Assembly: GCF_007556815.1 (NCBI RefSeq)
Contig: NZ_CP041745.1
Coordinates: forward strand, 1,775,001 to 1,839,000
DNA: 64,000 nucleotides
Reading direction: 5' to 3'
From: Paraburkholderia megapolitana
GTDB lineage: Bacteria; Pseudomonadota; Gammaproteobacteria; Burkholderiales; Burkholderiaceae
The first letter of the stretch is position 1, and every line of letters begins with the position of its first letter. Below are positions 18,271 through 28,300 of the stretch, in pieces. The notes under the pieces are model-generated. The model worked only from the letters and a program-made list of their open reading frames with translations, searched no databases and had not been told where the DNA came from. The translations under genes were made by a program, and so were the position numbers.

Positions 18271-19005
18271 ATGGACCATAAGTCGACACTTCGACACCTC
18301 GCGTTGGCCGCGTTCGTGGCGCTGGCCGGCGTGCAAAGCATAGGGGCCCAGACCCTTCCCGACGGCGCATCCAACGCCGCCGCGGTCGTTTCCCAGCCGT
18401 CCGTCAACACGGCGTTGCCGTCCACTGCGCCGCTGCAATCGGGCGCTACGGCAGCGCAAGCGTCGCCCGCGCTGACACCCGCCGAAGCGCAGGAATCCGC
18501 CGCCGGCAACGTCGCCGAGTTGCAGCAGATGATCCGCGGTTCGGATCTCAGCGAACTCCGCACGACCTACAACGGTACCTATGGGGCGAGCCTGCTGTTC
18601 TACGGCAAGGAAATGACGTACTACGTCGCGCTGTTCCAGCAGAAAAATTTCTGGCGCGTTATCAAGACCTCGGATGAGACCCGCGCCGAAATGATCTACA
18701 AGGACTTCGTCCGTCAGACCTTGCAATTGTCTGACGTCGAACTTCGCCGTACGCGACTCGAAGCGCAGAAGGCGTTCACCGAGCGCATGATCGCGCTGTC
18801 GCAAGACCGCGCTAGCCGGCTGCAGTCGGATCTCAACGTGGCGCGTCAGCAGCAATCGATCGTTTCCGATCAGCAGCGTGCCAATCAGGCGCAGGCCGTC
18901 GCGCTGGCGCAGCAACGGGCGAGTGCGCAGGAGCAACTGCGGGCAGCCCAGCGTCAGGTGCGCGAGCTGCAGCGTCAACTGGAAAACGGCTTGCCGACGA
19001 ACTGA
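18271..19005 (+). CDS. DUF2968 secreted coiled-coil protein
   Basis: A 244-residue exported protein: signal peptide about 1-27 (cut after IGA), an Ala/Ser-rich segment, the DUF2968 core (MIRGSDLSELRTTYNGTYGASLLFYGKEMTYYVALF, about 88-130) and a long Gln/Arg-rich coiled coil to the C-terminus (about 150-240). DUF2968 is found in Burkholderiaceae with unknown function. An intrinsic terminator lies 64 bases downstream, which likely ends the tad-region transcripts. Confidence 0.85.
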   Translation: MDHKSTLRHLALAAFVALAGVQSIGAQTLPDGASNAAAVVSQPSVNTALPSTAPLQSGATAAQASPALTPAEAQESAAGNVAELQQMIRGSDLSELRTTYNGTYGASLLFYGKEMTYYVALFQQKNFWRVIKTSDETRAEMIYKDFVRQTLQLSDVELRRTRLEAQKAFTERMIALSQDRASRLQSDLNVARQQQSIVSDQQRANQAQAVALAQQRASAQEQLRAAQRQVRELQRQLENGLPTN

Positions 19006-19068
19006 TCGCTTCGTCGGAACAGCGGACCTAACGCCGCTGACAGCACGGATCCAACCCGCATGAACCAG

Positions 19069-19102
19069 ACCCCGCCCGGTGCGCCGCGCGGGGTTTTGTT
19101 TT
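19069..19102 (+). terminator. Intrinsic terminator after the tad region
   Basis: ACCCCGC at 19069-19075 pairs with GCGGGGT at 19088-19094, followed by a T-rich run (TTTTGTTTTT). It is oriented to end plus-strand transcription after the DUF2968 gene. Confidence 0.85.
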
Positions 19103-19170
19103 TCAGGAGGGGCTCTCCGCACATCCGTGCAGAGACTGGCGACAAGCGGATAGAAAGCGGGATGGCCCGC

Positions 19171-19347
19171 TCAAGACGATTTGTGCGGCTTCGAATTTGG
19201 CTGCTGGCCAGGTCGATTCGTACGACGTGGCTCGGTCGGATCGACTGCGATCGGGTCGCTGGCCGGGAAGGTTTCGTCGAGAGCCTCATCGAGTCGCTCA
19301 TCCGCGCTTTCTGCGGGGCTGGGCGCATTGGGGCGGGAGGTCGCCAT
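19171..19347 (-). CDS. Small conserved protein with DETFPASDP motif
   Basis: A 58-residue soluble protein. Start ATG at 19347 has GGAG upstream. The core reads DERLDEALDETFPASDPIAV, a short motif seen in many small proteobacterial hypothetical proteins. The rest is Pro/Ser/Arg-rich and probably disordered. No function is established. It is a monocistronic gene convergent with the tad region. Confidence 0.7.
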   Translation of the reverse strand: MATSRPNAPSPAESADERLDEALDETFPASDPIAVDPTEPRRTNRPGQQPNSKPHKSS

Positions 19348-19628
19348 GGCGTGCTCCGTTTGAAAATGCCAGCGCTCAGGATAGCGCAGGTCAACCTGGC
19401 GCATACGGCTGCCCGCTGGCAAGGCAACGTGCGGATCACGATTTCGCACGGTCGTATTGCATCGACGGCGGTAAGCGTTTTCTTAACGAATTCGCGTGCC
19501 ACCACGCCGTGCCACAGGATGCCACGGATATCCTAAAAATCAATCCGCATAATTTCGTCTTTCGAGTGTCGCGGCGATGGCGGTATGGGCCGGCCATCGC
19601 GTCAGCACACCAACGGGACGGCACACTC

Positions 19629-19859
19629 ATGGAGACGAAGAGGCCAGGGCAGGCGCAACGCGTGCATGCGTTGCACGTAGTGGAGGCGGAGCTGGAACAT
19701 CTGGAGTGGGCCACGCGCCAACCGATGATCCGCGCGCTGAACGCCAGCTACTGGCGCCGGCGTCTACTTGCCGTGCAATGTGGTTTCGCGCTGACGCACC
19801 AGCAGGACTTGCGGATCGAGCGGATTTTGCAGCGGCTGGGTAGCGAGACGGCGGAATAG
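19629..19859 (+). CDS. Small hypothetical protein
   Basis: A 76-residue charged, helix-rich protein with no recognised domain (VHALHVVEAELEHLEWATRQPMI at about 12-34 and an Arg-rich second half). The ATG at 19629 is the most plausible start although its RBS is weak. It is convergent with the Hfq gene and shares a hairpin at its 3' end. Coding is likely rather than certain. Confidence 0.5.
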   Translation: METKRPGQAQRVHALHVVEAELEHLEWATRQPMIRALNASYWRRRLLAVQCGFALTHQQDLRIERILQRLGSETAE

Positions 19860-19871
19860 CGGCCGTCTCGC
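19843..19871. terminator. Bidirectional hairpin between convergent genes
   Basis: A perfect 10-bp stem (19843-19852 with 19862-19871) around a nine-base loop overlaps the 3' end of the small plus-strand gene and lies nine bases after the Hfq stop. No strong T run follows, so termination strength is uncertain. Confidence 0.5.
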
Positions 19872-19879
19872 GTTACAGG

Positions 19880-20368
19880 CTATTCGGTGGCGCCGCCGTT
19901 GCCGCTGTTGCCATTACCGTTGCCGTTATTGCCGTCGCCACCGCTCGTGCCGAACAGCCTGCGGCGCCGGGTGACGACAACTGGCGTGTCAGACGTGCTC
20001 CGTTCGGAGCGCTCGGCCGGCGAGTGGGAGCCATACGATTCACGCGGTTCCCGGTGTTCTCTCGGTTCACCGCGCGGTTCGCGGGGTTCGCGCGAGCCGT
20101 GCGGGCCCCGCGTGGTGTGTTCGCCGTGCGACGGGCGCGGGGTACGAGGGCCCGGCCGCGTGCCGGTATCGAGCTGGATCGTCGAGATGGCGCGCTTATA
20201 AATGCCTTGCAGCCCCACGGGCGTGCGCAGCATCACCAGATACTGATCGAACGACTCGATACACCCGGTCAGGCGAATGCCGTTGACGAGGTAAATCTCC
20301 ACGCGCTTTCGTTCTTTGCGCGCTGCGTTCATAAAGTCGTTTTGCGGATGCGATTCTGCGGAAGGCAT
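19880..20368 (-). CDS. Hfq-family RNA chaperone with long C-terminal tail
   Basis: A 162-residue protein. The Sm domain spans about 8-65: [21 protein letters not shown], then [14 protein letters not shown] and GIYKRAIST. The Sm2 signature in other Hfqs is YKHA; here His is Arg. Residues about 75-135 are a charged repetitive tail with Arg-Glu-Pro and Gly-Glu-Pro units, then Ser/Arg, then a Gly/Asn-rich end. Normal Hfq is about 80-100 residues. Burkholderia cenocepacia has a second, longer Hfq (Hfq2), and this gene resembles that paralogue. Likely role: small-RNA-based regulation. No strong RBS precedes the ATG. Confidence 0.85.
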   Translation of the reverse strand: MPSAESHPQNDFMNAARKERKRVEIYLVNGIRLTGCIESFDQYLVMLRTPVGLQGIYKRAISTIQLDTGTRPGPRTPRPSHGEHTTRGPHGSREPREPRGEPREHREPRESYGSHSPAERSERSTSDTPVVVTRRRRLFGTSGGDGNNGNGNGNSGNGGATE

Positions 20369-20779
20369 GGATAAGTCAGGTTGGAGAAACGGTTGTTCGC
20401 CGCGATTCTACCCCTTGTGGGCGTAGTGCGCGTCTGGCGGCAAACTTTCGACCACTATAACGGCTTGTCGGCGCGGAAGCATCTCCAAAATTCCTTATGT
20501 AACGTTGAGTTACCAATCTCATGATGGTCTGGCCGTTCCGCATGAATCGGGCGTGACAGCCGGGTGACCGGCGAATTTCCGGCGCGGCGCGTGCCGGATC
20601 GACGGAAAGCGCGCAAAGTGCGGAATAAAGTCGCGTCCGCGTCCGTTAAGTCCACAGGGTAGCGCAGGGCAACGTCGCGGCAGCGCCGCGCAGGGCGTTG
20701 CGCATACTGCCTGCGACCTGACCAGGAGGGTGCCGGACGATCCGCGTACGGCGCCGCTCCCCTAAATCCGGAGACGAAC
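20369..20779. other. 411-bp intergenic region
   Basis: Lies between divergent hfq-like and small lipoprotein genes and should hold both promoters. No convincing coding sequence; an open frame on the minus strand is Arg-rich and looks spurious. No clear promoter boxes were recognised. Confidence 0.45.
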
Positions 20780-20920
20780 ATGAAAACCCAGAGGATGTTG
20801 TCAGCTGTATTCGTAATCCTGGCGCTTGCGCTGGCGTCGCTGGCAACGAGTGGATGTAGCGATATGGGGTCGTCGGGCGGTAGCAGCTCGAGCAGCAGCG
20901 GTGGAACGGGCGGCTACTGA
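20780..20920 (+). CDS. Very small Ser/Gly-rich lipoprotein
   Basis: A 46-residue predicted lipoprotein. Basic start, hydrophobic stretch (VFVILALALASLATSGC), lipid-modified Cys about 26, then a 20-residue Ser/Gly tail. CCGGAG lies nine bases upstream of the ATG. No domain is recognised. It lies 32 bases before the flavoenzyme gene, but whether they are co-transcribed is unclear. Confidence 0.65.
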   Translation: MKTQRMLSAVFVILALALASLATSGCSDMGSSGGSSSSSSGGTGGY

Positions 20921-20952
20921 GCGCAACTGAAACCCGTGAGGCGGGCCCCTTG

Positions 20953-22539
20953 ATGCGTGTGCTGCCACCCGGTGTGTCCGCCGCCACCTTCGACCGCGCG
21001 ATCGCGCAATGGTCAACAGTGGTCGGCGCGGCGAACGTGGTGTCGGCGGCGGCGGGGCTCGTCGCGTATCTCGATCCGTTTGCGCCCGGCCAGGCTGCGT
21101 CGGGCGCGGCGTCGGCGGCGGTGCTGCCGGCTGGTGTCGACGAGATTCGCGCCATCCTGCGTATTGCCAGCGAATACCGCATTCCGCTATGGACCGTATC
21201 GACCGGTCGTAATCTCGCCTACGGCGGGGCGGCGCCGCGTCTCGCAGGATCGGTGGTGCTCGATCTGCAACGCATGAACCGCATCATCGAGGTCAACGAC
21301 ACGCTCGCGTATGCACTTGTCGAACCGGGTGTCAGCTATTTCGATCTGCATACCTATTTGCGCGAACACGGTCACAAGCTCTGGGTCGATCCACCCGCGG
21401 CGGGCTGGGGCAGCGTGATCGGCAACACGCTCGAGCGCGGTTTCGGCTACACGTCGTATGGCGATCACGCGGCACAGCAGTGCGGTATGGAGATCGTGCT
21501 GGCCGACGGCACGGTCGTACGCACCGGCATGGGCGCACTCGGCATGGGCGAGGGACCGGGTTCGGCGTGGCAGTTGTACAAGGCAGGCTACGGTCCGTCG
21601 TTCGATGCGATGTTCATGCAGTCGAATTACGGCGTCGTTACGAAGATGGGTGTGTGGTTGATGCCCGCACCGCCCGCATGGCTGCTCGGCGAGATCCAGT
21701 TTCGTCGGGAGGAGGATCTCGAAGCGATCGTCGAAATTCTGCGGCCGCTGCGCCTCGATGAAACGATCCGCAACCAGGCGGTGATCGAAGGCGGTCTGCG
21801 TCGGGCCGCGGGTCTGTCGACACGTACGCAGTGGTATGACGGCGATGGGCCGATGCCGGAGCGCGCGATCGATACGATGCTCGATGCGTTGCACGTCGGC
21901 CGCTGGAATCTGCATTACGCGATCTATGGCGAGCCTGAACTTATCGACGTACGGCACAGGCGCATCGAGCGCGCGTTTTCGCGCATACCCGGGGCGGTTT
22001 TTTCATCGGCGAAGTATGCGGGCGATGTGCAGCCAGCGGGCGGTAGCGATCGCAATCTCTCGGGCATTCCTGCGATGAGCGCGTTCCGTATGCTCGACTG
22101 GCGCGGCGGTGCAGGCGCACACGTGGACTTTTCGCCGCTGTGTCCGGCCACCGGCCGCGACGCGATGCGCCAGTACACGATGACGAAAGCGCGGGCTGCC
22201 GAATATGGCTTCGATTACTACGGCGGCTTCACTGCCGGTGTGCGGCATCTGCATCATGTGTTCGCGGCGATCTTCAATCGCAACGATCAACGTCAGACCG
22301 AGAGCGCAGGTGATCTACTTCGCGCACTGATGAGCGACGCGCATGCAGCCGGGTACGGCGAATATCGCGCGCATCTGGCGTACATGGACTATGCCGCCGC
22401 GCAATACAGCTTCAACGATGGCGCGCTGCTCAAGCTGTCGGAGACGATCAAGGATGCACTCGATCCGGCCGGTATCCTGTCGCCGGGCAAGCAGGGGATC
22501 TGGCCGCGCGCGTGGCGGGACCGGCGCGGTTATACATAA
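20953..22539 (+). CDS. Vanillyl-alcohol-oxidase/4-cresol-dehydrogenase-type flavoprotein
   Basis: A 528-residue FAD enzyme. The PCMH FAD-binding domain runs about 55-240 (TGRNLAYGGAAPRLAGSVVLDLQ, then ERGFGYTSYGDH). The C-terminal substrate domain contains MRQYTMTKARAAEYGFDYYGGF and ends EYRAHLAYMDY ... LDPAGILSPGKQGIWP, which closely matches VAO family architecture. A His pair at residues 434-435 is the likely region for covalent FAD attachment, as in vanillyl-alcohol and eugenol oxidases. Substrates are likely para-substituted phenols. Downstream lies a small Tat-signal protein, not a classical cytochrome subunit, so oxidase versus dehydrogenase mode is open. Confidence 0.85.
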   Translation: MRVLPPGVSAATFDRAIAQWSTVVGAANVVSAAAGLVAYLDPFAPGQAASGAASAAVLPAGVDEIRAILRIASEYRIPLWTVSTGRNLAYGGAAPRLAGSVVLDLQRMNRIIEVNDTLAYALVEPGVSYFDLHTYLREHGHKLWVDPPAAGWGSVIGNTLERGFGYTSYGDHAAQQCGMEIVLADGTVVRTGMGALGMGEGPGSAWQLYKAGYGPSFDAMFMQSNYGVVTKMGVWLMPAPPAWLLGEIQFRREEDLEAIVEILRPLRLDETIRNQAVIEGGLRRAAGLSTRTQWYDGDGPMPERAIDTMLDALHVGRWNLHYAIYGEPELIDVRHRRIERAFSRIPGAVFSSAKYAGDVQPAGGSDRNLSGIPAMSAFRMLDWRGGAGAHVDFSPLCPATGRDAMRQYTMTKARAAEYGFDYYGGFTAGVRHLHHVFAAIFNRNDQRQTESAGDLLRALMSDAHAAGYGEYRAHLAYMDYAAAQYSFNDGALLKLSETIKDALDPAGILSPGKQGIWPRAWRDRRGYT

Positions 22540-22572
22540 GTAAGCGGATTTCACGCGCAGAGGAGTGAGGCG

Positions 22573-22971
22573 TTGGATCGACGTACTTTTGTTGCTACCA
22601 GTGCGTGGCTTGCAGCCACTGCGGGTTACACGTGGCCTGCGTTCGCGCGCGTTGCCGATACGCGTGGCACGCTCGCGGTGGTGGACCTGAACTTTGCGCA
22701 TGGCCGCGCGTTCGCGCAGCATGCAGCGGGTATGAGCATGGCAACGGTTGAGGTTGGTGACGACATCGGCGCGTTGTGGCATAGCGTGCTCGTTTCGCAT
22801 CTTGCCGGCACAGGTGCGTCGCTTGTCGGTGTTGTGCGTGCATCCGACAGTTTCGTCCTCGCACACCTGGCGAACCGTTTCTGCCGGATCGCGCAGCAGG
22901 TACTAGAGCGAGATGCCGTGAATACCTTGCTCGTCACATTTGTGCTAAAGCCTGCCACGAGCTGGACGTAA
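22573..22971 (+). CDS. Small Tat-exported protein next to the VAO-type enzyme
   Basis: A 132-residue protein starting at TTG 22573, chosen because GAGGAG lies nine bases upstream. The N-terminus is a twin-arginine signal (RRTFVATSAWLAATAGY), cleaved about residue 27. The mature part has no recognised domain and no CxxCH haem motif. The gene lies 33 bases after the flavoenzyme gene on the same strand, so the two are probably co-expressed. It could be a periplasmic partner or electron-transfer chaperone; this is inference only. Confidence 0.7.
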   Translation: MDRRTFVATSAWLAATAGYTWPAFARVADTRGTLAVVDLNFAHGRAFAQHAAGMSMATVEVGDDIGALWHSVLVSHLAGTGASLVGVVRASDSFVLAHLANRFCRIAQQVLERDAVNTLLVTFVLKPATSWT

Positions 22972-24053
22972 CGCGTGCATCGTCTTGTCGCCAAGAACTC
23001 GCGGTGAGATTCGGTGCATGGTGAAAATCGATCGAACTCATCCGGAATTCGCCTTTCGGCTTCTAGGTACTGTGTCTTGGGACGACTTCACACCTCTTGT
23101 TCGATAAACCAATAGGGTCGACTACCGCTATATGGCCTCGCATGTCACATGTAGCATGACTTGGCCGTGATTACGTTGACGGCCGGATTATCCCGCATCG
23201 CGATTGTCACGATTTGCACGGCACGGCATGGTAATCCGCCCTCGTTGTATTTGCGACGATACTTATTGGTAGAGGCATAGCTTCGGGTGTTCGCAGTCTG
23301 AGTGATTCCATTGGGAGAGTCACCTAAATTTTGCCGACGCACCAAACGGACCCATTGCACGTCGGGCCACAGTTGCGTGGGTACTTATATTTCCTGTGGG
23401 CCATATTCTTTCATAAACATTAAATTAGCTTTCTAAATTATTTCAATAAAAATTCCCGACGAATTGATTGACATTGCATTACGTGCGGCATAGTGTATCT
23501 CTGATACGTAAACGTCTGCGAAAGGCAGGCGTATTGAGAGAAGAGAAAAATATCGAGGGCCACATGAAAAAGTATCTGGGGGCGTTGTCTCGTCATTGTT
23601 ATTCCTCGCCGCGTCATGGCATTTGTTGTATCTCCCCGTAGTACGTAAACTGATCACGCCTGACTGTGTGTGACGTCGGTATATTGCGCTTTCCTGTCTG
23701 GACTGGCGCTGTGTAGACGTGCGCCTGTATTGCCGATTGCATAACCGTTTATCGGCCGTTCAGTGCATGGGTGATTATTAAATTAGATTTTTCTAAACAA
23801 CAATCACCAGATTAAATTCCGGTGGCTATTAGCCTGTCGTATTACCAATTGCGCGTTGTCGTATCGAGTGCAAAGTAATGGATTACCGACGATGAATTAT
23901 CGATTGACTGATCGTGTCTGGATAAGCATGCCTGTGACGACGCAGCGCACAGGCGAATCGTGGGCTTGCTGCGCAGCGACGGCCGATAGAGTGCAATGGG
24001 CGGTTGGTTAATTGGTCACGCATCGGAGCGCACGTGCGAACGGGCATTGAATC
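22972..24053. other. 1.08-kb AT-richer intergenic region
   Basis: No gene of normal length. It is clearly more AT-rich than its neighbours. It contains a candidate promoter (23468-23496), and 68 bases after it a short frame from ATG 23564 with GAGGG upstream that stops after 25 codons; adding one G to the run at 23578-23582 would turn it into a roughly 36-residue membrane-peptide-like frame. The region likely carries regulatory DNA for the glycosyltransferase and giant-repeat genes, or a decayed insert. Confidence 0.5.
23468..23496 (+). promoter_or_regulatory. Candidate sigma-70 promoter in the AT-rich gap
   Basis: TTGACA at 23468-23473 is a perfect -35 box, followed after 17 bases by TAGTGT at 23491-23496, a half-matching -10 box. 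Transcription would enter the short frame at 23564 and might continue to the glycosyltransferase gene. Confidence 0.4.
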
Positions 24054-25280
24054 GTGAAGATCTTGTTGATCCATCAGAACTTGCCGGCACAGTTCCGTCA
24101 TCTAATGTTTCATTGCGCGCAGGATCCGCGCGTCGAGATCGTCGCGATCGGTGAGCGCAAGCGTATTCGCGAGAATATCCGACGTTTGGTGGATGGCGTG
24201 CGTTTTATCGGCTACGACTTTACTCCGACGCCGCGCGATCGCATGCCGCGCGATCTGTGGACTACAGGCAACGCCTTGCGCCGGGGCCGTGCTGTCGCGG
24301 CTTGTATGAGGCAACTCGCTGCAGATGGCTTTCGCCCCGATCTGGTCTACGGTCATCCTGGCTGGGGTGATATGTTGCACGTGAAGGACGTGTTCCCGCA
24401 AGCACGCGTGGTCGAATATTGTGAGTTCTATTTCAATCGAGATGGTCAAGACTACCAGTTCGACCCCGAGTTTCCCGACATCGATCCGGAGGGGTTGCGC
24501 ATTCGCACGGAGAACATGCCGCAACTCGTCAGCCTAGTCGCGGCAGACGCGGGTATTAGCCCGACGCAATGGCAACGCTCGCGTTATCCAATGTTGTTTC
24601 AGCCGGGCATTGAGGTCGTGCACGACGGCATCGATCTCGATCTGGTCAAGCCGAATCCGACCGTTCGCATGCACTTGCCGCAACGCGGCATCACATTGAC
24701 GCGCGATGATCAGGTGATCACCTATGTGGCCCGCAACCTTGAACCGTACCGTGGTTTTCACTGCTTCATGCGAGCGTTGCCTCAGCTGCAGCGTCGATTA
24801 CCGCGTGCGCATGTGGTGATTGTTGGCGCTGACGGTGTGTCTTATGGCAAGCCGCCTGCAAAGGGGACGTGGCGCGAGCACTGCCTTGCCGAAGTCGGCC
24901 CACAACTGGATGCCTCGCGTGTCCATTTTCTCGGCCGCCTGCCGTACATCGATTATCTGCGCGTGCTGCAGTTGTCGAGTGCGCATGTCTACTTGACCTA
25001 TCCGTTCGTGCTGTCGTGGTCGATGCTCGAAGCGATGGCTGCGGGCGCCGTGGTAGTCGGCTCGCGGACCGCCCCGGTCGAAGAGGTGATTGACCACGGT
25101 TGCAACGGCTTGTTGGTGGATTTCTTTGCGAAAGACGAACTGGTTGATGCGCTCGTGAATGTGTGTAGCGACGCGGCATTGGCGGCAATGCTGCGCGATG
25201 CCGGTATCGCGACGGTGCGCGAGCGGTTTAGCTTGCGCGATCTGTGCCTGCCGCGGCAGATTGAAATGCTTGGGCTCTGA
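24054..25280 (+). CDS. GT4-type glycosyltransferase
   Basis: A 408-residue glycosyltransferase with two Rossmann-like domains (GT-B fold). The N-terminal half begins MKILLIHQNLPAQFRHL; the C-terminal half has VITYVARNLEPYRGFHCFMRALP and the donor-binding ELxxLEAMAAGAVVVGSRTAPVEEVI-type region ending at about residue 350. It starts at GTG 24054 with an ATCGT context and no strong RBS. It precedes the giant calcium-binding repeat gene by 78 bases and may modify that protein or make a polysaccharide. The linkage is inferred from position only. Confidence 0.83.
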   Translation: MKILLIHQNLPAQFRHLMFHCAQDPRVEIVAIGERKRIRENIRRLVDGVRFIGYDFTPTPRDRMPRDLWTTGNALRRGRAVAACMRQLAADGFRPDLVYGHPGWGDMLHVKDVFPQARVVEYCEFYFNRDGQDYQFDPEFPDIDPEGLRIRTENMPQLVSLVAADAGISPTQWQRSRYPMLFQPGIEVVHDGIDLDLVKPNPTVRMHLPQRGITLTRDDQVITYVARNLEPYRGFHCFMRALPQLQRRLPRAHVVIVGADGVSYGKPPAKGTWREHCLAEVGPQLDASRVHFLGRLPYIDYLRVLQLSSAHVYLTYPFVLSWSMLEAMAAGAVVVGSRTAPVEEVIDHGCNGLLVDFFAKDELVDALVNVCSDAALAAMLRDAGIATVRERFSLRDLCLPRQIEMLGL

Positions 25281-25358
25281 GTGTACTGCGTAGTTTGACA
25301 GACGGCGCGGACCCGACTCGATCGGCGCCACGGACAGAACATGACTTCAGGAGGTGGT

Positions 25359-28300
25359 ATGGCTGGCACCGATGCGATGTACGAGGGACTGGTCGGCGAC
25401 ATCAGTACCTTCATCGACGACATGAGCAAGATGGCGACGGACGAAGCCGACCCGAATGCAGTTCCGGGAAGTGTGGGGCAGGATTTTGGTGCCGAGTTCC
25501 AAGATATCGAACAGCTTGCTTCGGATCTGGGCAACGTTCCGCTCGATGCGGGTTCGACAGCTGCGAATCTTGCTGGCACCGCCGGTGTTCCTGTTCAGGA
25601 GGCGACGCAGGCATACAACGACTACATGAATGGCAGCGCGTCGACCGACCAGGTCAATCAGGCATTGATACGCGCCTTCAGCGCATACACGACAGCCAGT
25701 GCGGCACCCGACGATGGGGTCGATCCTAGTGATCCAGCAGCGATGCCGACGGCCGCCCAAATGGGCGAGACGCTCGAAGCGGAAGGCAAACTGATCATGA
25801 TCGTGGGCAATGTCCTTACCTTCTCGGGAGCTCCTGAAGTGGGTCTGCCGTTGTCAGCGATTGGCGCGATCATGGCATATGTCGGAACGGACGATGACGA
25901 CAAGGTCAAGGAGGTACGAGAGGTTGTGTCGGCGATCAATGAATGGCTCAACCACCACGACGACAATGATGATGATCCGCCGGGCGGTAGCGCAGGCGCT
26001 ACCGCCGAGCATGATCTCGGCCTGGCTCGTAGCGAAACCGATCCGGTCGTATTAGATCTGACCGGCAACGGCCTGAACCTGACTGCGCTATCGGGTTCGT
26101 CGACTTATTTTGATTTCAGTAACGACGGCTTCGCGCAACAAACCTCATGGGTCGGTGCGGGCACGGGCATCCTGTGTCTCGATCCAGACGGCAGCGCGAT
26201 CACGAACGGCACACAGATGATTGATTCGTTCGCGCAATTGCAGGCGCTGGCCGGCAACACGCAGACCATCGACGCGTCGAACCCGCTATACAACGAGTTG
26301 CGGGTCTGGGTGGCGGACGGCGCGACTGGCAATGCCGCCGGCAGCGGAAAGTTAATGACGCTTAGCCAACTCGGCATCACGTCGATCAGTCTCGCTGCGC
26401 TCGCAACCAACCAGACGATCGGAGACGACACGGTCACCGCGACCGCCAGCTACACACTGGCGGACGGGTCGACCCGCGAAATTGCGTCTGTATCACTCGC
26501 GCAAAGCTCGATGAACACCGTATCAGATACCACCACCACGATTTCGCCTACGATCGCCGCGCTGCCGCAGATCGCAGGTAGCGGTACGTTGCGCGATCTG
26601 CAGAGCGCGATGATGGGTGATCCGGTTCTGGTCGCGCTAGTGCAGAGCTTTGCCGCGTTGCCCGTGACGACCGCTGCGGCCATGCTGACCGCAGACGCGC
26701 AGGCCATCATGTATGAATGGGCTGGGGTGGAGAGCGTCTCGCCGAGTTCACGCGGCCAGGTCGACGCGAGGCAGCTTGAATTCATCGAGGCTTTTCTCGG
26801 CGAGAAGTACAGTAACCCTTTGTTCGGTCCGAATCCTATCTACCACGCAGTACCAGACGTCAATGCGGCATGGAATGAGCTGTATTCGTCCGTCTTCGCT
26901 CAGCTACTGCTGCAATCGCCGACGCTGGCGACACTCGTGCCAGAATTCTCGTATCAGGACGGCAGCGTGGTCTCTGCGCAGGGCTTCGATGCGATTCAGT
27001 CCGCATTCGCACGGCTTGGCGACCTAAGCATCGCAAATTCCACCTCATGGGAAATGGAATTGCGGGTCGCCGACGCATATCGGCTCGAGACCGGCATGGC
27101 GCTAGCGGACTTCGAGGTGGTAGTGGCTGCACAGAGCAGCGATGCGATCGGGTCGCTCGCCAATGCAATTGCGTCCAACCTGGCGGTGAGCGTAGACGCC
27201 AACGGTCGCCTGACCGAGACTGGTACGTCGATCAACGATACGTTCTACGCTGGTCAGGGCATTGCGCTGATGATAGGCAACGGCGGTGGAGAAACCTACG
27301 ACGATCCGTCGACACAGCATGATACGTTCGTGTATCAACTCGGCGACGGGTCGTTGGAGATTGAGGAATTCGATGGACTGGGGCGCAACTCGACCAATAC
27401 GTTGCAATTCGGCGTCGATATTACTGCGGCCGATGTCCGCGTGTCGTCCCAAAACGGCGATGTCATGCTGACCCTTGCGGACGGTTCGACAATCCGGCTC
27501 GACGGCATGTTGACTAGCATTTACGACGGCGTGCAAGTCGTCACGTTCGCCGATGGTTCGCAATGGTCGCGCAACCAGATCGTAGCACTAGCGACGGTTG
27601 CACAGGGTACGAGGGAGCTGACCGGTTCAAAGGGTGCCGATTTGATAGACGGCGGCTCAGGCAACGTCTACGAGCTTGATCTGGGTGGCAACGATACCTT
27701 CGTGTTCGACATCGGCTACGGTACGCTCGAAATCGACGAAACCGATACGTCGGCGAATCCGCATAACGTATTGCAACTCGGTGCGGGCATCACGCCCGAC
27801 ATGATTCAGGTCAGCGCGGACAAGGCGGGCGACGTGATCCTGACGATCGGATCATCGGGGGATCAGGTCAAGGTCGACGGTATGCTGGCGAGCACCGCTC
27901 AGGGCGTGCAGGAGATCGTGTTTGCCAACGGCACGACGTGGACAAGCAACGACTTGTTCGCATTGGAGCTGCAAGATGCCACTACGGGCGCAGACGTTTT
28001 GTACGGATCGACCGCTGCTGAACGTTTCGACGGCAAAGGCGGCAACGATCTCGAACTGGGCGGTGGAGCGAACGACACGTTCGTATTCAATCAGGGTTAC
28101 GGCGCGCTGGAAATCAACGAGACCGAAGCTGGCACGGCGACTAACGTGCTCAGCCTGGGCGCTGGTATCACGACGTCGTCGTTGCGTGTCCAGGTCGACA
28201 GCCTCGGTGACCTCATCCTGACTGACGGCACCACGGGCGACCGCATCCAGCTCGACGGCATGTTCACGAACGCAAGACAGGGCGTGCAATCCGTCCAGTT

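Noticed and set aside
20455..20781. 108-codon minus-strand frame in the intergenic region
   Set aside because: Arg-rich, no RBS, no similarity; overlaps the start of the small lipoprotein gene.
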